Source: Dehalococcoidia bacterium (GTDB taxonomy: Bacteria; Chloroflexota; Dehalococcoidia; Lucifugimonadales; Lucifugimonadaceae). From it: a stretch of 46,665 nt of DNA. Both the position numbers and the translations under genes were made by a program. The stretch's first letter is position 1, and every line of letters starts with the position of its first letter. Of this stretch, positions 7,874 through 16,548 are shown piece by piece. Below the pieces are notes generated by a model. That model was not told where the DNA came from. It ran no database searches and saw only the letters and a program-made list of their open reading frames with translations. Where the stretch lies: contig JAJEGY010000027.1 of assembly GCA_022819585.1 (NCBI GenBank), positions 1 to 46,665 of the forward strand, written 5' to 3'.

Positions 7874-8896
7874 GTGAAACTCGGACGCACAGGCACCAAA
7901 GTCTCGAATCTGTGCTTAGGTTCGGACAATTTCGGCAATCCCTATGGCTGCGATCAATCGACTTCGCACCAGATCATGGCGAAGGCCTTTGACGCGGGCA
8001 TCAACTTCATCGATACGTCGGATTCTTACTCCATCGGTGATTCCGAGCGCGTGATCGGCAACTTCTTCCGTTCCACAAGCTGGCGCGATCAGGTCGTACT
8101 GGCGACGAAATACCGTTCGCAGGTAGGCGACGGTATCAACGACATCGGCGCGTCTCGATACCACATCGTTCGCACCGTTGAAGCATCGCTGAAACGATTG
8201 AAGACTGACCGCATCGATCTGCTCTACTGCCATTCCTGGGACTCTGAGACGCCGATTGAAGAGACGCTGCGGGCAGTCGATGACCTGATCCATCAGGGAA
8301 AAGTCCTCTACGCCGGCGCTTCAAACTTTCCGACTTGGGTATTGGCATCCGCTCTGTGGACATCGGATATCCGCAATCTCTACCGAGTAGAGGCGATACA
8401 GAGCGTATTCAACATCCTGCAACCCGGACTCGCTATCGAGATGATCCCGTTCGCACGCAAGCACGGCATCGCCGTGGTGCCCTACAGCCCGTTGGCAAGC
8501 GGCATGTTGACTGGAAAGCATCTTGATGCGTTCGTATCGGACTCCAAGTTCGGCGACCGAGATGATTTACGAGGCGGAGTGCTGAAACGTCGCTACGGCG
8601 ATGATCTTCGACACGATACCGTGGCAAAGCTGAAGTCGGTATCCGATCGGTACAACGAACCGATGATCAGACTGGCTTTGCAGTGGGTTTCAGAGCACGA
8701 TGGCGTAACTGCTCCGATCTTCGGCGCAAGGCGCATCGACCAACTCGACGGCGTTTTGGATGCGTGGAGCGAGCCTGCAAGCGAAGAGGCAATGACCGAA
8801 GTTCGAGCCATCGCCGACGAATTCCAAGCAGTCGAGCCGATGAACTACCCACCGCAATCAGGACAGGCGGGGGTGACTTTGAGGAGAGTGGCGTGA
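7874..8896 (+). CDS. Aldo/keto reductase (copy 1)
   Basis: A 340-residue member of the AKR superfamily with a TIM barrel that uses NADP(H) to reduce aldehydes and ketones. The catalytic tetrad is visible as Asp47 and Tyr52 (FIDTSDSY), Lys79 (LATKY) and His120 (YCHSW). The cofactor region near the C-terminus reads APIFGARRIDQL. The layout YVKLGRTGTKVSNLCLGSDNFG is typical of the family. The start is uncertain: GTG 7874 is used here, but a better-placed ribosome site points to an ATC at 7859. It follows the Gfo/Idh gene by 62 bases and is more distant from the two AKRs at 9627 and 10632 than they are from each other. Confidence 0.9.
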   Translation: MKLGRTGTKVSNLCLGSDNFGNPYGCDQSTSHQIMAKAFDAGINFIDTSDSYSIGDSERVIGNFFRSTSWRDQVVLATKYRSQVGDGINDIGASRYHIVRTVEASLKRLKTDRIDLLYCHSWDSETPIEETLRAVDDLIHQGKVLYAGASNFPTWVLASALWTSDIRNLYRVEAIQSVFNILQPGLAIEMIPFARKHGIAVVPYSPLASGMLTGKHLDAFVSDSKFGDRDDLRGGVLKRRYGDDLRHDTVAKLKSVSDRYNEPMIRLALQWVSEHDGVTAPIFGARRIDQLDGVLDAWSEPASEEAMTEVRAIADEFQAVEPMNYPPQSGQAGVTLRRVA

Positions 8897-8897
8897 A

Positions 8898-9581
8898 ATG
8901 GTCAAACCAGATCGAGTTTGCGACACTAACCGTTTTTACGAGCTACTAGCGCACCTTGAAGCAAAGGTAGGCGGCAAATCTATGCTCAAAGATTGTGATG
9001 GTCAAGAAGGTTGGCCGCAAGGAGTGTATTTCTTTTTCGAAGACGGAGAGACTCGAACGGAAAATGAAGGCGAATTACGAGTGGTTCGCGTTGGGACACA
9101 CGGGACTAAACCTAACTCCCCGAGCACGTTGTGGTGGCGCTTGACTCAGCACAAGAACGATGTTGGGAGATCGGTGTTTCGAGACCATATCGAACGCGCA
9201 TTGCTGAACCGTTCCGGCGAGAAACGGCAGACACACAATCACCAAAGTTGCGTCAGCCAATATATCGGTAGTATGCCGTTTCTCTGGGTGAAGATTGATG
9301 GTGAAGATGGACACTTGCGCCGACAAGCGATTGAACGCAACTCGATCTCTCTCTTGAGTTTTTGGCGTAGCGACGCGATCGGCCGACCTTCGGAAAACTG
9401 GCTAGGCAAATCGCGCCGTCACAGACACAAGAAAGTCGAACGGTCAGGTCTTTGGAATGTCAATTACGTTACAAAAAACTACGATCCTGCATTTCTCGGT
9501 GATTTGGCGAGCTTAGTCGAGGGCACGGAACCACTAGTAAAACGCGACAGCAATTGGGATGTGGCTGCCTGCCTGAATTAG
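8898..9581 (+). CDS. GIY-YIG-like nuclease-related protein
   Basis: A 227-residue protein starting 1 base after the AKR stop. The segment GVYFFFEDGE, then RVVRVGTHGT, then STLWWRLTQHK and SVFRDHIERAL matches a family of uncharacterised proteins with a GIY-YIG-like core (the GVY...RVG spacing replaces GIY...YIG). Further conserved pieces are IERNSISLLS, NWLGK and SGLWNVNYV...YDPAFL. A role in DNA or RNA cleavage, or in phage defence, is possible but not shown. It has no obvious metabolic link to the aldo/keto reductases on both sides, so it looks like an accessory gene lodged in their operon. The nuclease assignment is from remembered family patterns and is moderate. Confidence 0.6.
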   Translation: MVKPDRVCDTNRFYELLAHLEAKVGGKSMLKDCDGQEGWPQGVYFFFEDGETRTENEGELRVVRVGTHGTKPNSPSTLWWRLTQHKNDVGRSVFRDHIERALLNRSGEKRQTHNHQSCVSQYIGSMPFLWVKIDGEDGHLRRQAIERNSISLLSFWRSDAIGRPSENWLGKSRRHRHKKVERSGLWNVNYVTKNYDPAFLGDLASLVEGTEPLVKRDSNWDVAACLN

Positions 9582-9626
9582 CTAATCGTCTGATAGCCGC
9601 TTAATACACGGTAACTAGGATCAAAC

Positions 9627-10598
9627 ATGAACTACACCAACCTGGGAAGAACCGGCCTAAAAGTCTCCGAATACTGCATCGGAGCCGACAACTTCGGTGG
9701 CCAGACCGACGAAGCGGAAGCCCTCCGGATCATGGGCGCGGCATTCGATGGGGGTGTCAACTTCATCGACACGGCCAACTCATACATGGATGGGCGATCG
9801 GAGCCGATTGTCGGCAAGTTCATTCAAGGCCGACGATACGATGTCATCGTCGCCACTAAAGGCAACAGCCGCGTCGGCGACGGCCCGAACGACCAGTTCG
9901 TAAGCCGCAAATATGTGATGCAGGCGATTGATGATTCGCTCCGGCGCCTGAACACCGACTACGTCGACCTGTATCAAATCCACTCATTTCCGCCCGATGT
10001 GCCAATCGACGAGTTTGTGCAGGCTTACTCTGACGTCGTTGAATCCGGCAAAGCACGTTACATCGGAGTATCGAATTTCAACGGGTACCAACTCGTCGAG
10101 GCATTGTGGGAGGCGGATCGACTCGGAGCGCGCCGCTTCGACTGCGTGCAACCCAAATACAACCTGCTGGTGCGGGATCCGGAGCGAGAACTGCTGCCCG
10201 TATGCGATGAATACGGACTCGGCGTGATCCCCTACTCGCCACAAGCTGGCGGTTTCCTACTCGGCAAGCACCGGAACTTCGAAGCCGAAGCAGGCGGTCG
10301 TTTCTCCGACGACTTCCGAGCATCGCAGTGGTATCGAGACACCTACTGGTCGGAGCCGATGTTCGAGACGATGGAGAAGATCATCGAGATCGGCGAACGC
10401 TACGGAGTTTCCGCGAACGCGTTGGCTTTGCGGTGGGTCATCAGCAACCCAGTAGTGACTTCATGCATCGTCGGTGCTCGTACCGAAGCACAGTTGCGGT
10501 CGAACCTGATGGCTTGGGAGGAAGACGTGCCCCAAGAGGCGCTCGACGAGGCAACCGCCGCCAGCGAAGCTGTAAGGACGACATTCGCGCAGGTTTAG
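9627..10598 (+). CDS. Aldo/keto reductase (copy 2)
   Basis: A 323-residue AKR starting MNYTNLGRTGLKVSEYCIG. The tetrad is Asp48, Tyr53 (FIDTANSY), Lys78 (VATKG) and His119 (YQIHSF), all present. The C-terminal NADP-binding region is CIVGARTEAQLRSNL. It is closely similar over its whole length to copy 3 downstream, including the shared ending PQEALDEATAASEAVRTT, so this is a tandem duplication. The substrate may be a sugar or an aldehyde. It ends 33 bases before the next copy and is probably co-transcribed with it. Confidence 0.92.
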   Translation: MNYTNLGRTGLKVSEYCIGADNFGGQTDEAEALRIMGAAFDGGVNFIDTANSYMDGRSEPIVGKFIQGRRYDVIVATKGNSRVGDGPNDQFVSRKYVMQAIDDSLRRLNTDYVDLYQIHSFPPDVPIDEFVQAYSDVVESGKARYIGVSNFNGYQLVEALWEADRLGARRFDCVQPKYNLLVRDPERELLPVCDEYGLGVIPYSPQAGGFLLGKHRNFEAEAGGRFSDDFRASQWYRDTYWSEPMFETMEKIIEIGERYGVSANALALRWVISNPVVTSCIVGARTEAQLRSNLMAWEEDVPQEALDEATAASEAVRTTFAQV

Positions 10599-10631
10599 CG
10601 CCCATTCGCTCAAGGTCAAAACGGGAATCCC

Positions 10632-11642
10632 ATGAACTACGTCCGACTTGGAAGAACCGGCCTAAAGGTCTCCGAATACTGCATGGGCGGAGACAACTTC
10701 GGCGGGCAGATGGATGAAGCCGAATCGCTCCGTGTCATGGCAGCCGCGTTCGATGGCGGCGTGAACTTCATCGACACCGCCAATGTCTACGAAGAAGGCC
10801 GTTCCGAAACCTTCGTCGGCAAGTTCATGCAGGGACGACGGTACGACGTCATATTGGCTACAAAAGGCAACGGTCGCCTTGGCTTCGGACCCAACGATCG
10901 TCAGGTCAGCCGCAAGTACGCGATGCAAGCAATCGACGATTCTCTGCGACGTTTGCGGACCGACTACATAGACCTCTACCAGATCCACGACTTCCCTACC
11001 GATGTCCCGATTGACGAGTTCGTTCTCGCGTACAGCGACATCGTCCAATCCGGGAAGGCACGGTATATCGGAATAGCTAACTTCGCTGCGTTTCAAGTCG
11101 TCGAAGCATTATGGCAAGCGGAGAAGTTAGGAGCACGTCGCTTCGATTGTCTGCAAAGTCGATACAGCTTGTTGGCCAGAGATCCGGAGCGCGAACTGCT
11201 TCCGGTCTGCAAAGAGTATGGTTTGGGTGTCATGGCCTTCTCGCCAAGGGCCGGAGGTCTCCTCCTCGGGCAAGATCTCCACTTCAAGTCCGAGCCGGGC
11301 AGCCGGTTTTCACCTGCGTTCAGGCACTATCAATCCTTCCGGGACACATATTGGTCGCAAGCCAATTTCGACGTTGTCGAGAAGATCGTCGCCATCGCCA
11401 AGAAATACGGGGTTTCGATGAACGCCCTGACCTCGCGCTGGGTCATCAGTAACCCGGCCGTAACGGTCTGCATCATGGGTGCTCACACGGTCGAGCATAT
11501 TCGCTCCAATCTCGAGGCGTGGCACGAAGATGTTCCGCAGGAAGCGCTAGATGAAGCGACCGCGGCGAGCGAGGCCGTCAGGACAACTTACTCCGAAGTC
11601 ACGAGTACTTACAATCAGGATCAGATCAGTGCTAAACGCTAG
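10632..11642 (+). CDS. Aldo/keto reductase (copy 3)
   Basis: A 336-residue tandem paralogue of the preceding enzyme. Asp48, Tyr53 (FIDTANVY), Lys78 (LATKG) and His119 (YQIHDF) form the intact AKR tetrad, and CIMGAHTVEHIRSNL is the cofactor end. It has about 14 extra C-terminal residues after SEAVRTTYSEV. The ATG is preceded by CGGGAATCCC, a weak ribosome site; translational linkage with copy 2 is possible. Both genes keep all catalytic residues, so neither is decaying; they probably differ in substrate range. Confidence 0.92.
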   Translation: MNYVRLGRTGLKVSEYCMGGDNFGGQMDEAESLRVMAAAFDGGVNFIDTANVYEEGRSETFVGKFMQGRRYDVILATKGNGRLGFGPNDRQVSRKYAMQAIDDSLRRLRTDYIDLYQIHDFPTDVPIDEFVLAYSDIVQSGKARYIGIANFAAFQVVEALWQAEKLGARRFDCLQSRYSLLARDPERELLPVCKEYGLGVMAFSPRAGGLLLGQDLHFKSEPGSRFSPAFRHYQSFRDTYWSQANFDVVEKIVAIAKKYGVSMNALTSRWVISNPAVTVCIMGAHTVEHIRSNLEAWHEDVPQEALDEATAASEAVRTTYSEVTSTYNQDQISAKR

Positions 11643-11664
11643 CTAGATTGCTGAGAGGTCCGAA

Positions 11665-12096
11665 TTGAGCCTAACTATCTATCTCCACTTCAACGGGAAC
11701 TGCCGCGATGCCTTCGAGTTCTATCGCTCGATCTTCGGTGGCGACTTCGCGATATTCGAGACGTTCAGCAACATGCCGGAAGTCGAGGGTACGGCGGAGG
11801 AACATGGTTGGTCGGAAGAAGCGCTTGAGCAGGTAATGCACGTCACCTACCCGATCGGGAGTAGTGTGTTGATGGGTTCGGACGTTCCTGCCCAGTTCGC
11901 CCCGCCCGTAACGCAAGGCAACAACTTCTCGATCTCATATCAACCCGAGAGCAAGGAAGCAGCCGACGAACTCTTTGCAAAGCTGTCCGATGGTGGTCAG
12001 GTGACGATGCCTATGGAGGACCAGTTCTGGGGCGCATATTTCGGTTCATGCGTCGACAAGTTCGGGATAAGTTGGCAACTCAACACAGAGCACTAG
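11665..12096 (+). CDS. PhnB-like VOC family protein (copy 1)
   Basis: A 143-residue protein of the PhnB/3-demethylubiquinone-9 3-methyltransferase-like branch of the VOC (glyoxalase/dioxygenase) superfamily. It begins LTIYLHFNGNCRDAFEFYRSIFGG, the family's first beta-alpha-beta unit, has the SSVLMGSDVP strand, and ends in DQFWGAYFGSCVDKFGISWQLN, the hallmark C-terminus. The start is TTG with GAGAGGTCCGAA upstream. Function is unknown in most members; metal binding is possible. It forms a tandem pair with the next gene. Confidence 0.88.
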   Translation: MSLTIYLHFNGNCRDAFEFYRSIFGGDFAIFETFSNMPEVEGTAEEHGWSEEALEQVMHVTYPIGSSVLMGSDVPAQFAPPVTQGNNFSISYQPESKEAADELFAKLSDGGQVTMPMEDQFWGAYFGSCVDKFGISWQLNTEH

Positions 12097-12148
12097 CAGT
12101 GACAGGCGAGATTGACACGTTGCTATCTCGATCTCGCGAGGATGGGGC

Positions 12149-12562
12149 ATGAACATTTATCTATTCTTCAACGGCAACTGTCGCGAGGTCTTTGAGTTCT
12201 ATCGTTCGGTCTTCGGCGGCGACTTCGCATTTGTGACGACCTTCAGAGAAGGGCCTGATGGTATGGATATTGCCGAGGATGAGTTGGACAACGTGATGCA
12301 CATCTCTTTTCCACTCGGCTCTGGATACTTGATGGGCAGCGATGTTCCCGCGTCCTTCAGACCACCTCCAGTCGTTGGAGATAATTTCTCTATATCGATT
12401 GAACCCTCCAGCATCGAAGAGATGGAAGCGCAGTTCGCCACACTATCGGATGGGGGCAAGGTGACAACGCCGCTGGAAAAGCAGTTTTGGGGCGCCTACC
12501 ACGGATCGTGCACCGACAAATACGGCATTAGCTGGCAGTTCAACTACTCGCCGGAGGGATAG
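12149..12562 (+). CDS. PhnB-like VOC family protein (copy 2)
   Basis: A 137-residue tandem paralogue starting MNIYLFFNGNCREVFEFYRSVFGG and ending KQFWGAYHGSCTDKYGISWQFN. It lacks about 8 residues found in copy 1 around the EEHGW segment. An ATG follows a GAGGATGGGGC ribosome site. The pair lies between the aldo/keto reductases and the GlcE/GlcF genes, all on one strand, and copy 2 ends 8 bases before the glcE start. A detoxification or aldehyde-related role would fit the setting but is not shown. Confidence 0.88.
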   Translation: MNIYLFFNGNCREVFEFYRSVFGGDFAFVTTFREGPDGMDIAEDELDNVMHISFPLGSGYLMGSDVPASFRPPPVVGDNFSISIEPSSIEEMEAQFATLSDGGKVTTPLEKQFWGAYHGSCTDKYGISWQFNYSPEG

Positions 12563-12569
12563 GCAGGGT

Positions 12570-13853
12570 TTGCGCGACTTCCCAGTTGACGGGTTACTTC
12601 CCGCTGAAGTCATACGTCCGACGAAAAAATCGGGCGTCGTCCTTCATCTTTCAGAACTCTACCGCCGGCGCAAGACGGTCGTGCCATGGGGCGGAGGCAC
12701 ACGGATGGGTATTGGCAACATACCCTCGGGTTATGACGTCGCTCTGGACCTAACTGGTTTGACCTCAGAAATCGAGCATGTCGCGGGCGATATGACGTTG
12801 ATCTGCGATGCGGGTGCGAAGGTCTCTGATCTGTCATCTCTGTTGGCGGAGTCCCACCAGCGTTTGCCTTTCGAAGTGCCTCACCCCAGCGAGGCAACGA
12901 TAGGCGGTGCAGTTGCATCGAACGCGCCTAGTCGCCTGGCTACGAGATTTGGTGGAATACGCGACTGGATAATCGGGATGTCCGTAGTCCTTGCAGACGG
13001 CACTCCCACAAAATCGGGTGGGCGCGTCGTCAAGAACGTTCAGGGCTACGATCTGCATCGATTACATACCGGGGCATTTGGTACTTTGGGCGTAATCGTT
13101 AGCGTGGCCTTCAAGTTGATCCCCATACCCGAGGGTAGTCAGACCGTCGCAATGTGGTTCGATCGACTGAGTTCTGCGGCGAACGCCGCGCTGGATGTCG
13201 GTAACATCGACGTGTCGATCGAGGCGGCAAGATTGTTTTCCGGGCCAACTGCAGTTGGTGCAATTAGAGAGCTAGCCGCGGATCGCCACATGGATGCCGA
13301 CGGCATTTCTGGAGGCGCTTCTCACCTCATGCTCGTGCAGGTTTCGGGATCAGCACCGGCCCTGAACCGCCAGTTGAATGAACTGACAGGACTTGCCGGA
13401 ACCGTTCCCGCTACTGGTTACGAGGTTTTGTCGGGCGCGTCAGAGACCGATATATGGACATATGCAGGTTCGACTGGAGAAAGTGCCAAGCTGAATCTCA
13501 GAATCGCAGCCAAACCGACCGTTTCGATAGACCTGTTAAGCCGATTGGAGCGAGTTTTGGGGCGCATCCGCCCTGCGCCAATCTCCTCGATAATCGATGT
13601 TGGATACGGCACGCTGCAATTCAGTGTGGAGGACATCGACGATTTCGACGCTATTGCCTTTGTCAACGATGCGAAGGAAACGATCCGCGAAGTTGGCGGA
13701 TCATTGGTGGTCGAACGTTGTCCATTGATGGTCAAGAGAGAGATTGATGTCTTCGGGATCGACGCATCCTCCGCGCAGATCATGAAGAATATGAAGCAGC
13801 AATTCGATCCAGAAAAACGATTGAACCCGGGGCGGTTCGCATTCAATATCTGA
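12570..13853 (+). CDS. glcE: FAD-binding oxidase, glycolate oxidase subunit GlcE-like
   Basis: A 427-residue FAD-binding PCMH-type protein. The FAD loop VPWGGGTRMGIG is near residue 55, PHPSEATIGGAVASNAPS follows, then VLADGTPTKSGGRVVKNVQGYDLHRLHTGAFGTLG split over the usual strands; this KNVQGYDL segment is typical of GlcE. The C-terminus FDPEKRLNPGRF is also as in the family. GlcE pairs with GlcD and GlcF in membrane-linked glycolate dehydrogenase. Translation starts at TTG 12570 after GGCAGGG, 8 bases after the VOC gene. The length is somewhat longer than the usual 350-400 residues. Confidence 0.87.
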   Translation: MRDFPVDGLLPAEVIRPTKKSGVVLHLSELYRRRKTVVPWGGGTRMGIGNIPSGYDVALDLTGLTSEIEHVAGDMTLICDAGAKVSDLSSLLAESHQRLPFEVPHPSEATIGGAVASNAPSRLATRFGGIRDWIIGMSVVLADGTPTKSGGRVVKNVQGYDLHRLHTGAFGTLGVIVSVAFKLIPIPEGSQTVAMWFDRLSSAANAALDVGNIDVSIEAARLFSGPTAVGAIRELAADRHMDADGISGGASHLMLVQVSGSAPALNRQLNELTGLAGTVPATGYEVLSGASETDIWTYAGSTGESAKLNLRIAAKPTVSIDLLSRLERVLGRIRPAPISSIIDVGYGTLQFSVEDIDDFDAIAFVNDAKETIREVGGSLVVERCPLMVKREIDVFGIDASSAQIMKNMKQQFDPEKRLNPGRFAFNI

Positions 13854-13868
13854 GATCAGGCATTCAGG

Positions 13869-15179
13869 TTGAAAACTACACCTACAGCACCCGAAAGAGG
13901 CTTCATCACCGATGACGCCCCATCAGAGGATGATCTCTACAAATGCGTGCAGTGCGGTTTCTGCCTGAATGCCTGCCCTACCTACCTTGAAACCGGCCTC
14001 GAGGCGGAGTCGCCACGCGGTCGGTTGACGTTGATGAAGGCGGTCAACGAGGGACGCGTCGATATGACACCGACCGTGACGCGTCACTGGGATTTATGTC
14101 TTCAATGTCGGGCGTGCGAGATCGCTTGCCCTTCAGGTGTGCCTTACGGACGGATCATGATGGCGACGCGCGCCGAGATGAAGTCGCGCGTCAAACGTCC
14201 GTTTCGAGAGAGATTTGCTCGGGAGATCGGTTTCAACCGCTTGCTGCCAAAACCAAAGTTGATGCGGACATTTGGCAAGATGACCCGTTTCTATCAGCAA
14301 TCAGGTGCACGAAACTTGACCAAAAAGGTCGGCGTGATGAAGGTGTTGCCCAACAGGTACGAATATCTGGACGCGTCGTTGCCTTTGATGGGCGAGGAGT
14401 TCTTCGTTGCCGACGGGCGCGTGTTGAAGCCCCAAGGACAGATCAAAGCCCGAGTATCTCTGCTGGCTGGATGCGTTATGTCGATGATGCACGCCGAGAC
14501 TATGCAGGCGACGCTGCGCGTTCTAGTCCACAACGGTTTTGAGGTCCATCTGCCTGCCGATCAAGGGTGCTGCGGATCGTTGAATATGTACGCAGGCGAG
14601 AGAGCGACCGCCCGTCAGATGGCTGCGAACAACGCCTCTGCCCTGCTCTCAATGAACCCGGACGTGGTCATATCTTCCTCCGCCGGTTGTGGCTCAACCA
14701 TGAAAGAGTATGGAGAGTTGCTGGATGGCGACGAGAAGGCGGAAGAGTTGGCAAGCAAAGCACGTGACATCCACGAGCTTTTAATCGAATACGGATTCGA
14801 ATCGCCGACCGGTCATATCGATGCAAAGGTCGTATTCCAAGACCCGTGTCACTTGCTTTCCACTCAGCGGATCAGCGACCCTCCGCGAGAAATCTTGCGT
14901 TCGATACCCGGTATCCAAGTGGTCGAAATGGCCGAATCAACTGTGTGTTGCGGCTCAGCAGGTACCTATTCCATCGCCCAACGCGATATGTCAATCCGCC
15001 TTGGAGACCGCAAAGCGCGAAACATCGTGGCAACAGGTGCTAACTACATGGCGACTGGGAACCCAGGATGCGCGCTCCAGCTGTCAAACGCGCTTGCAAG
15101 AGCCGATTCAGAGATCGAAGTCAAGTACGCCGTTGATCTCTTAGACGAGGCGTATCGGTTGGGCGGCGACTACCGCTAG
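13869..15179 (+). CDS. glcF: Iron-sulfur protein, glycolate oxidase subunit GlcF-like
   Basis: A 436-residue electron-transfer subunit. Two [4Fe-4S] motifs are seen: Cys26, 29, 32 and 36 in CVQCGFCLNACP, and Cys77, 80, 83 and 87 in CLQCRACEIACP. The C-terminal half carries two Cys-rich CCG-type domains (QGCCGSLNMYAGE and TVCCGSAGTYSI) as in GlcF and heterodisulfide reductase subunits. It passes electrons from the flavoproteins to the quinone pool. It starts with TTG, 15 bases after glcE, so the two are one unit. Its stop overlaps the convergent aminotransferase by 4 bases. Confidence 0.92.
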   Translation: MKTTPTAPERGFITDDAPSEDDLYKCVQCGFCLNACPTYLETGLEAESPRGRLTLMKAVNEGRVDMTPTVTRHWDLCLQCRACEIACPSGVPYGRIMMATRAEMKSRVKRPFRERFAREIGFNRLLPKPKLMRTFGKMTRFYQQSGARNLTKKVGVMKVLPNRYEYLDASLPLMGEEFFVADGRVLKPQGQIKARVSLLAGCVMSMMHAETMQATLRVLVHNGFEVHLPADQGCCGSLNMYAGERATARQMAANNASALLSMNPDVVISSSAGCGSTMKEYGELLDGDEKAEELASKARDIHELLIEYGFESPTGHIDAKVVFQDPCHLLSTQRISDPPREILRSIPGIQVVEMAESTVCCGSAGTYSIAQRDMSIRLGDRKARNIVATGANYMATGNPGCALQLSNALARADSEIEVKYAVDLLDEAYRLGGDYR

Positions 15180-16420
15180 ATCACCGCAACCGGTGACGGG
15201 TCCTCTGCGAGAGTCTGCGAAGCCGCCGCAACAGCCTCTCCTCTCGGCACTTCGTAACCCAATCTCGGCAAAATGCTCTCTAACGCGTTGAGCAGAGCGA
15301 ATACGTTAGCCGGGACGCAAGACTCGCCCATCAATCCGACGCGGATCACTTTCCCCGCAAACTGTCCCAACCCGCGTCCGACTTCGATGGAGTATTCATC
15401 AAGGAGTGCCGATCTCAGTTCGCCGTCGTCGACACCGTCAGGAAGCGACACGACCGTCAGTTGGTTGAGACGATAATCGGGGTCGACTGGCGAATCGAGT
15501 TCTAGCGCCTCCAAACCTGCCCTCAATGCCTGTGCAACCTTCTCGTGTCGCATCCATCGAGTCTCAAGTCCTTCCTCGTGCACAAGTGCCAACGCTTCAC
15601 GCAACCCGTAGACCATGCTCACCGGACTCGTGTGGTGGTGGATGTGATCGGGACCCCAATAGTCTGCGATCAAAGCTAGATCCAGATACCACGAGCTAGG
15701 CAAGGTGTCCCTATTTCGGATGTGTTCCAACGCCCTGTCCGATATTGCGATGGGGCTGATGCCCGGAGGCGCGGCGAAGCATTTCTGCGAACCGCCGTAC
15801 GCGTAATCCACTTCCCAAGCGTCGAACTCAACCGGCGTGCCGGCCAACGATGTCACGACATCGGTCATGAAGAGCGCGTCGTGGTCGTGAGCTAGCCCAG
15901 AAAGAACGTTGATGTCCTGAAGCACTCCAGCCGAGGTCTCCGCGTGGATCGCTGATACCAGCTTCGTGTCAGGATTTGCCTTCAATGCGTCTTCCAACAG
16001 TTGAGGATCCACAGTCTTGCCGTATGGTGCATCGACTCGAACGACCTCAACGCCAAGACGCTCGCACATCAAAATCTGGCGTTCGCAGAAAAACCCGTTG
16101 ACGCAGATGATCGCCTTGTCACCGCGCTCCAAGAGGCTCGAAAGGCCAGCTTCCATCCCAGCCGATCCAGCCCCGGCAACCGCCATCGTCGTCTGATTAG
16201 TGATGAAGACGCGCGACAACATCGATTGGACGTCGGCAAGGATTTCGAAGTATGCAGGATCGAGGTAACCGATGATCGGTTGCGACATCGCACGCAGAAC
16301 ACGGGGGCTAGCCGAACTTGGACCCGGACCAAGGATCAAGCGGCGCGGCACTGACCGCGACCGCGAGGCTAAGTAGTTCGGGTCGGAAGTTTTCCCGTTT
16401 TCCGATTGCGTGGTTGTCAA
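15176..16420 (-). CDS. Alanine/serine-glyoxylate aminotransferase family protein
   Basis: A 414-residue class V PLP aminotransferase. It starts its core with LILGPGPSSASPRVLRAM, has GSAGMEAGLSSLLERGD, HAETSAGVLQDI, the PLP Asp in MTDVVTSLAG, and the Schiff-base Lys213 in YGGSQKCFAAPPG. These are marks of the alanine-glyoxylate/serine-glyoxylate/ureidoglycine-glyoxylate branch, which converts glyoxylate to glycine. It converges on glcF, whose complex would make glyoxylate, so a glycolate-to-glycine route is a sound inference. An N-terminal extension of about 25 residues makes it slightly longer than usual. Phosphonoacetaldehyde-type activity is less likely. Confidence 0.88.
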   Translation of the reverse strand: MTTTQSENGKTSDPNYLASRSRSVPRRLILGPGPSSASPRVLRAMSQPIIGYLDPAYFEILADVQSMLSRVFITNQTTMAVAGAGSAGMEAGLSSLLERGDKAIICVNGFFCERQILMCERLGVEVVRVDAPYGKTVDPQLLEDALKANPDTKLVSAIHAETSAGVLQDINVLSGLAHDHDALFMTDVVTSLAGTPVEFDAWEVDYAYGGSQKCFAAPPGISPIAISDRALEHIRNRDTLPSSWYLDLALIADYWGPDHIHHHTSPVSMVYGLREALALVHEEGLETRWMRHEKVAQALRAGLEALELDSPVDPDYRLNQLTVVSLPDGVDDGELRSALLDEYSIEVGRGLGQFAGKVIRVGLMGESCVPANVFALLNALESILPRLGYEVPRGEAVAAASQTLAEDPSPVAVI

Positions 16421-16548
16421 GGATCGCCACCTCAGGGCAGTTGTCTTACTGACAATTCACGATAATGTATAACGGCTGCTTGAGCAAATGAAAAATGAGA
16501 CAACGTGCCAATTGTAATAGCGCGTAAGTTTGAAAGGAAATCGTCGGA

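Noticed and set aside
9627-11642. Aldo/keto reductase copies 2 and 3 as another 3'-end scar, because of their shared C-terminus
   Set aside because: The similarity covers the whole of both genes, so this is a normal tandem duplication.
16454-16475. ACGATAATGTATAACGG resembles the left half of a XerCD dif site near the apparent base-skew switch
   Set aside because: Only the XerC-like arm and the TGTATA centre fit; the more conserved XerD arm (TTATGTTAA type) is absent. It more likely contains a -10 promoter box.
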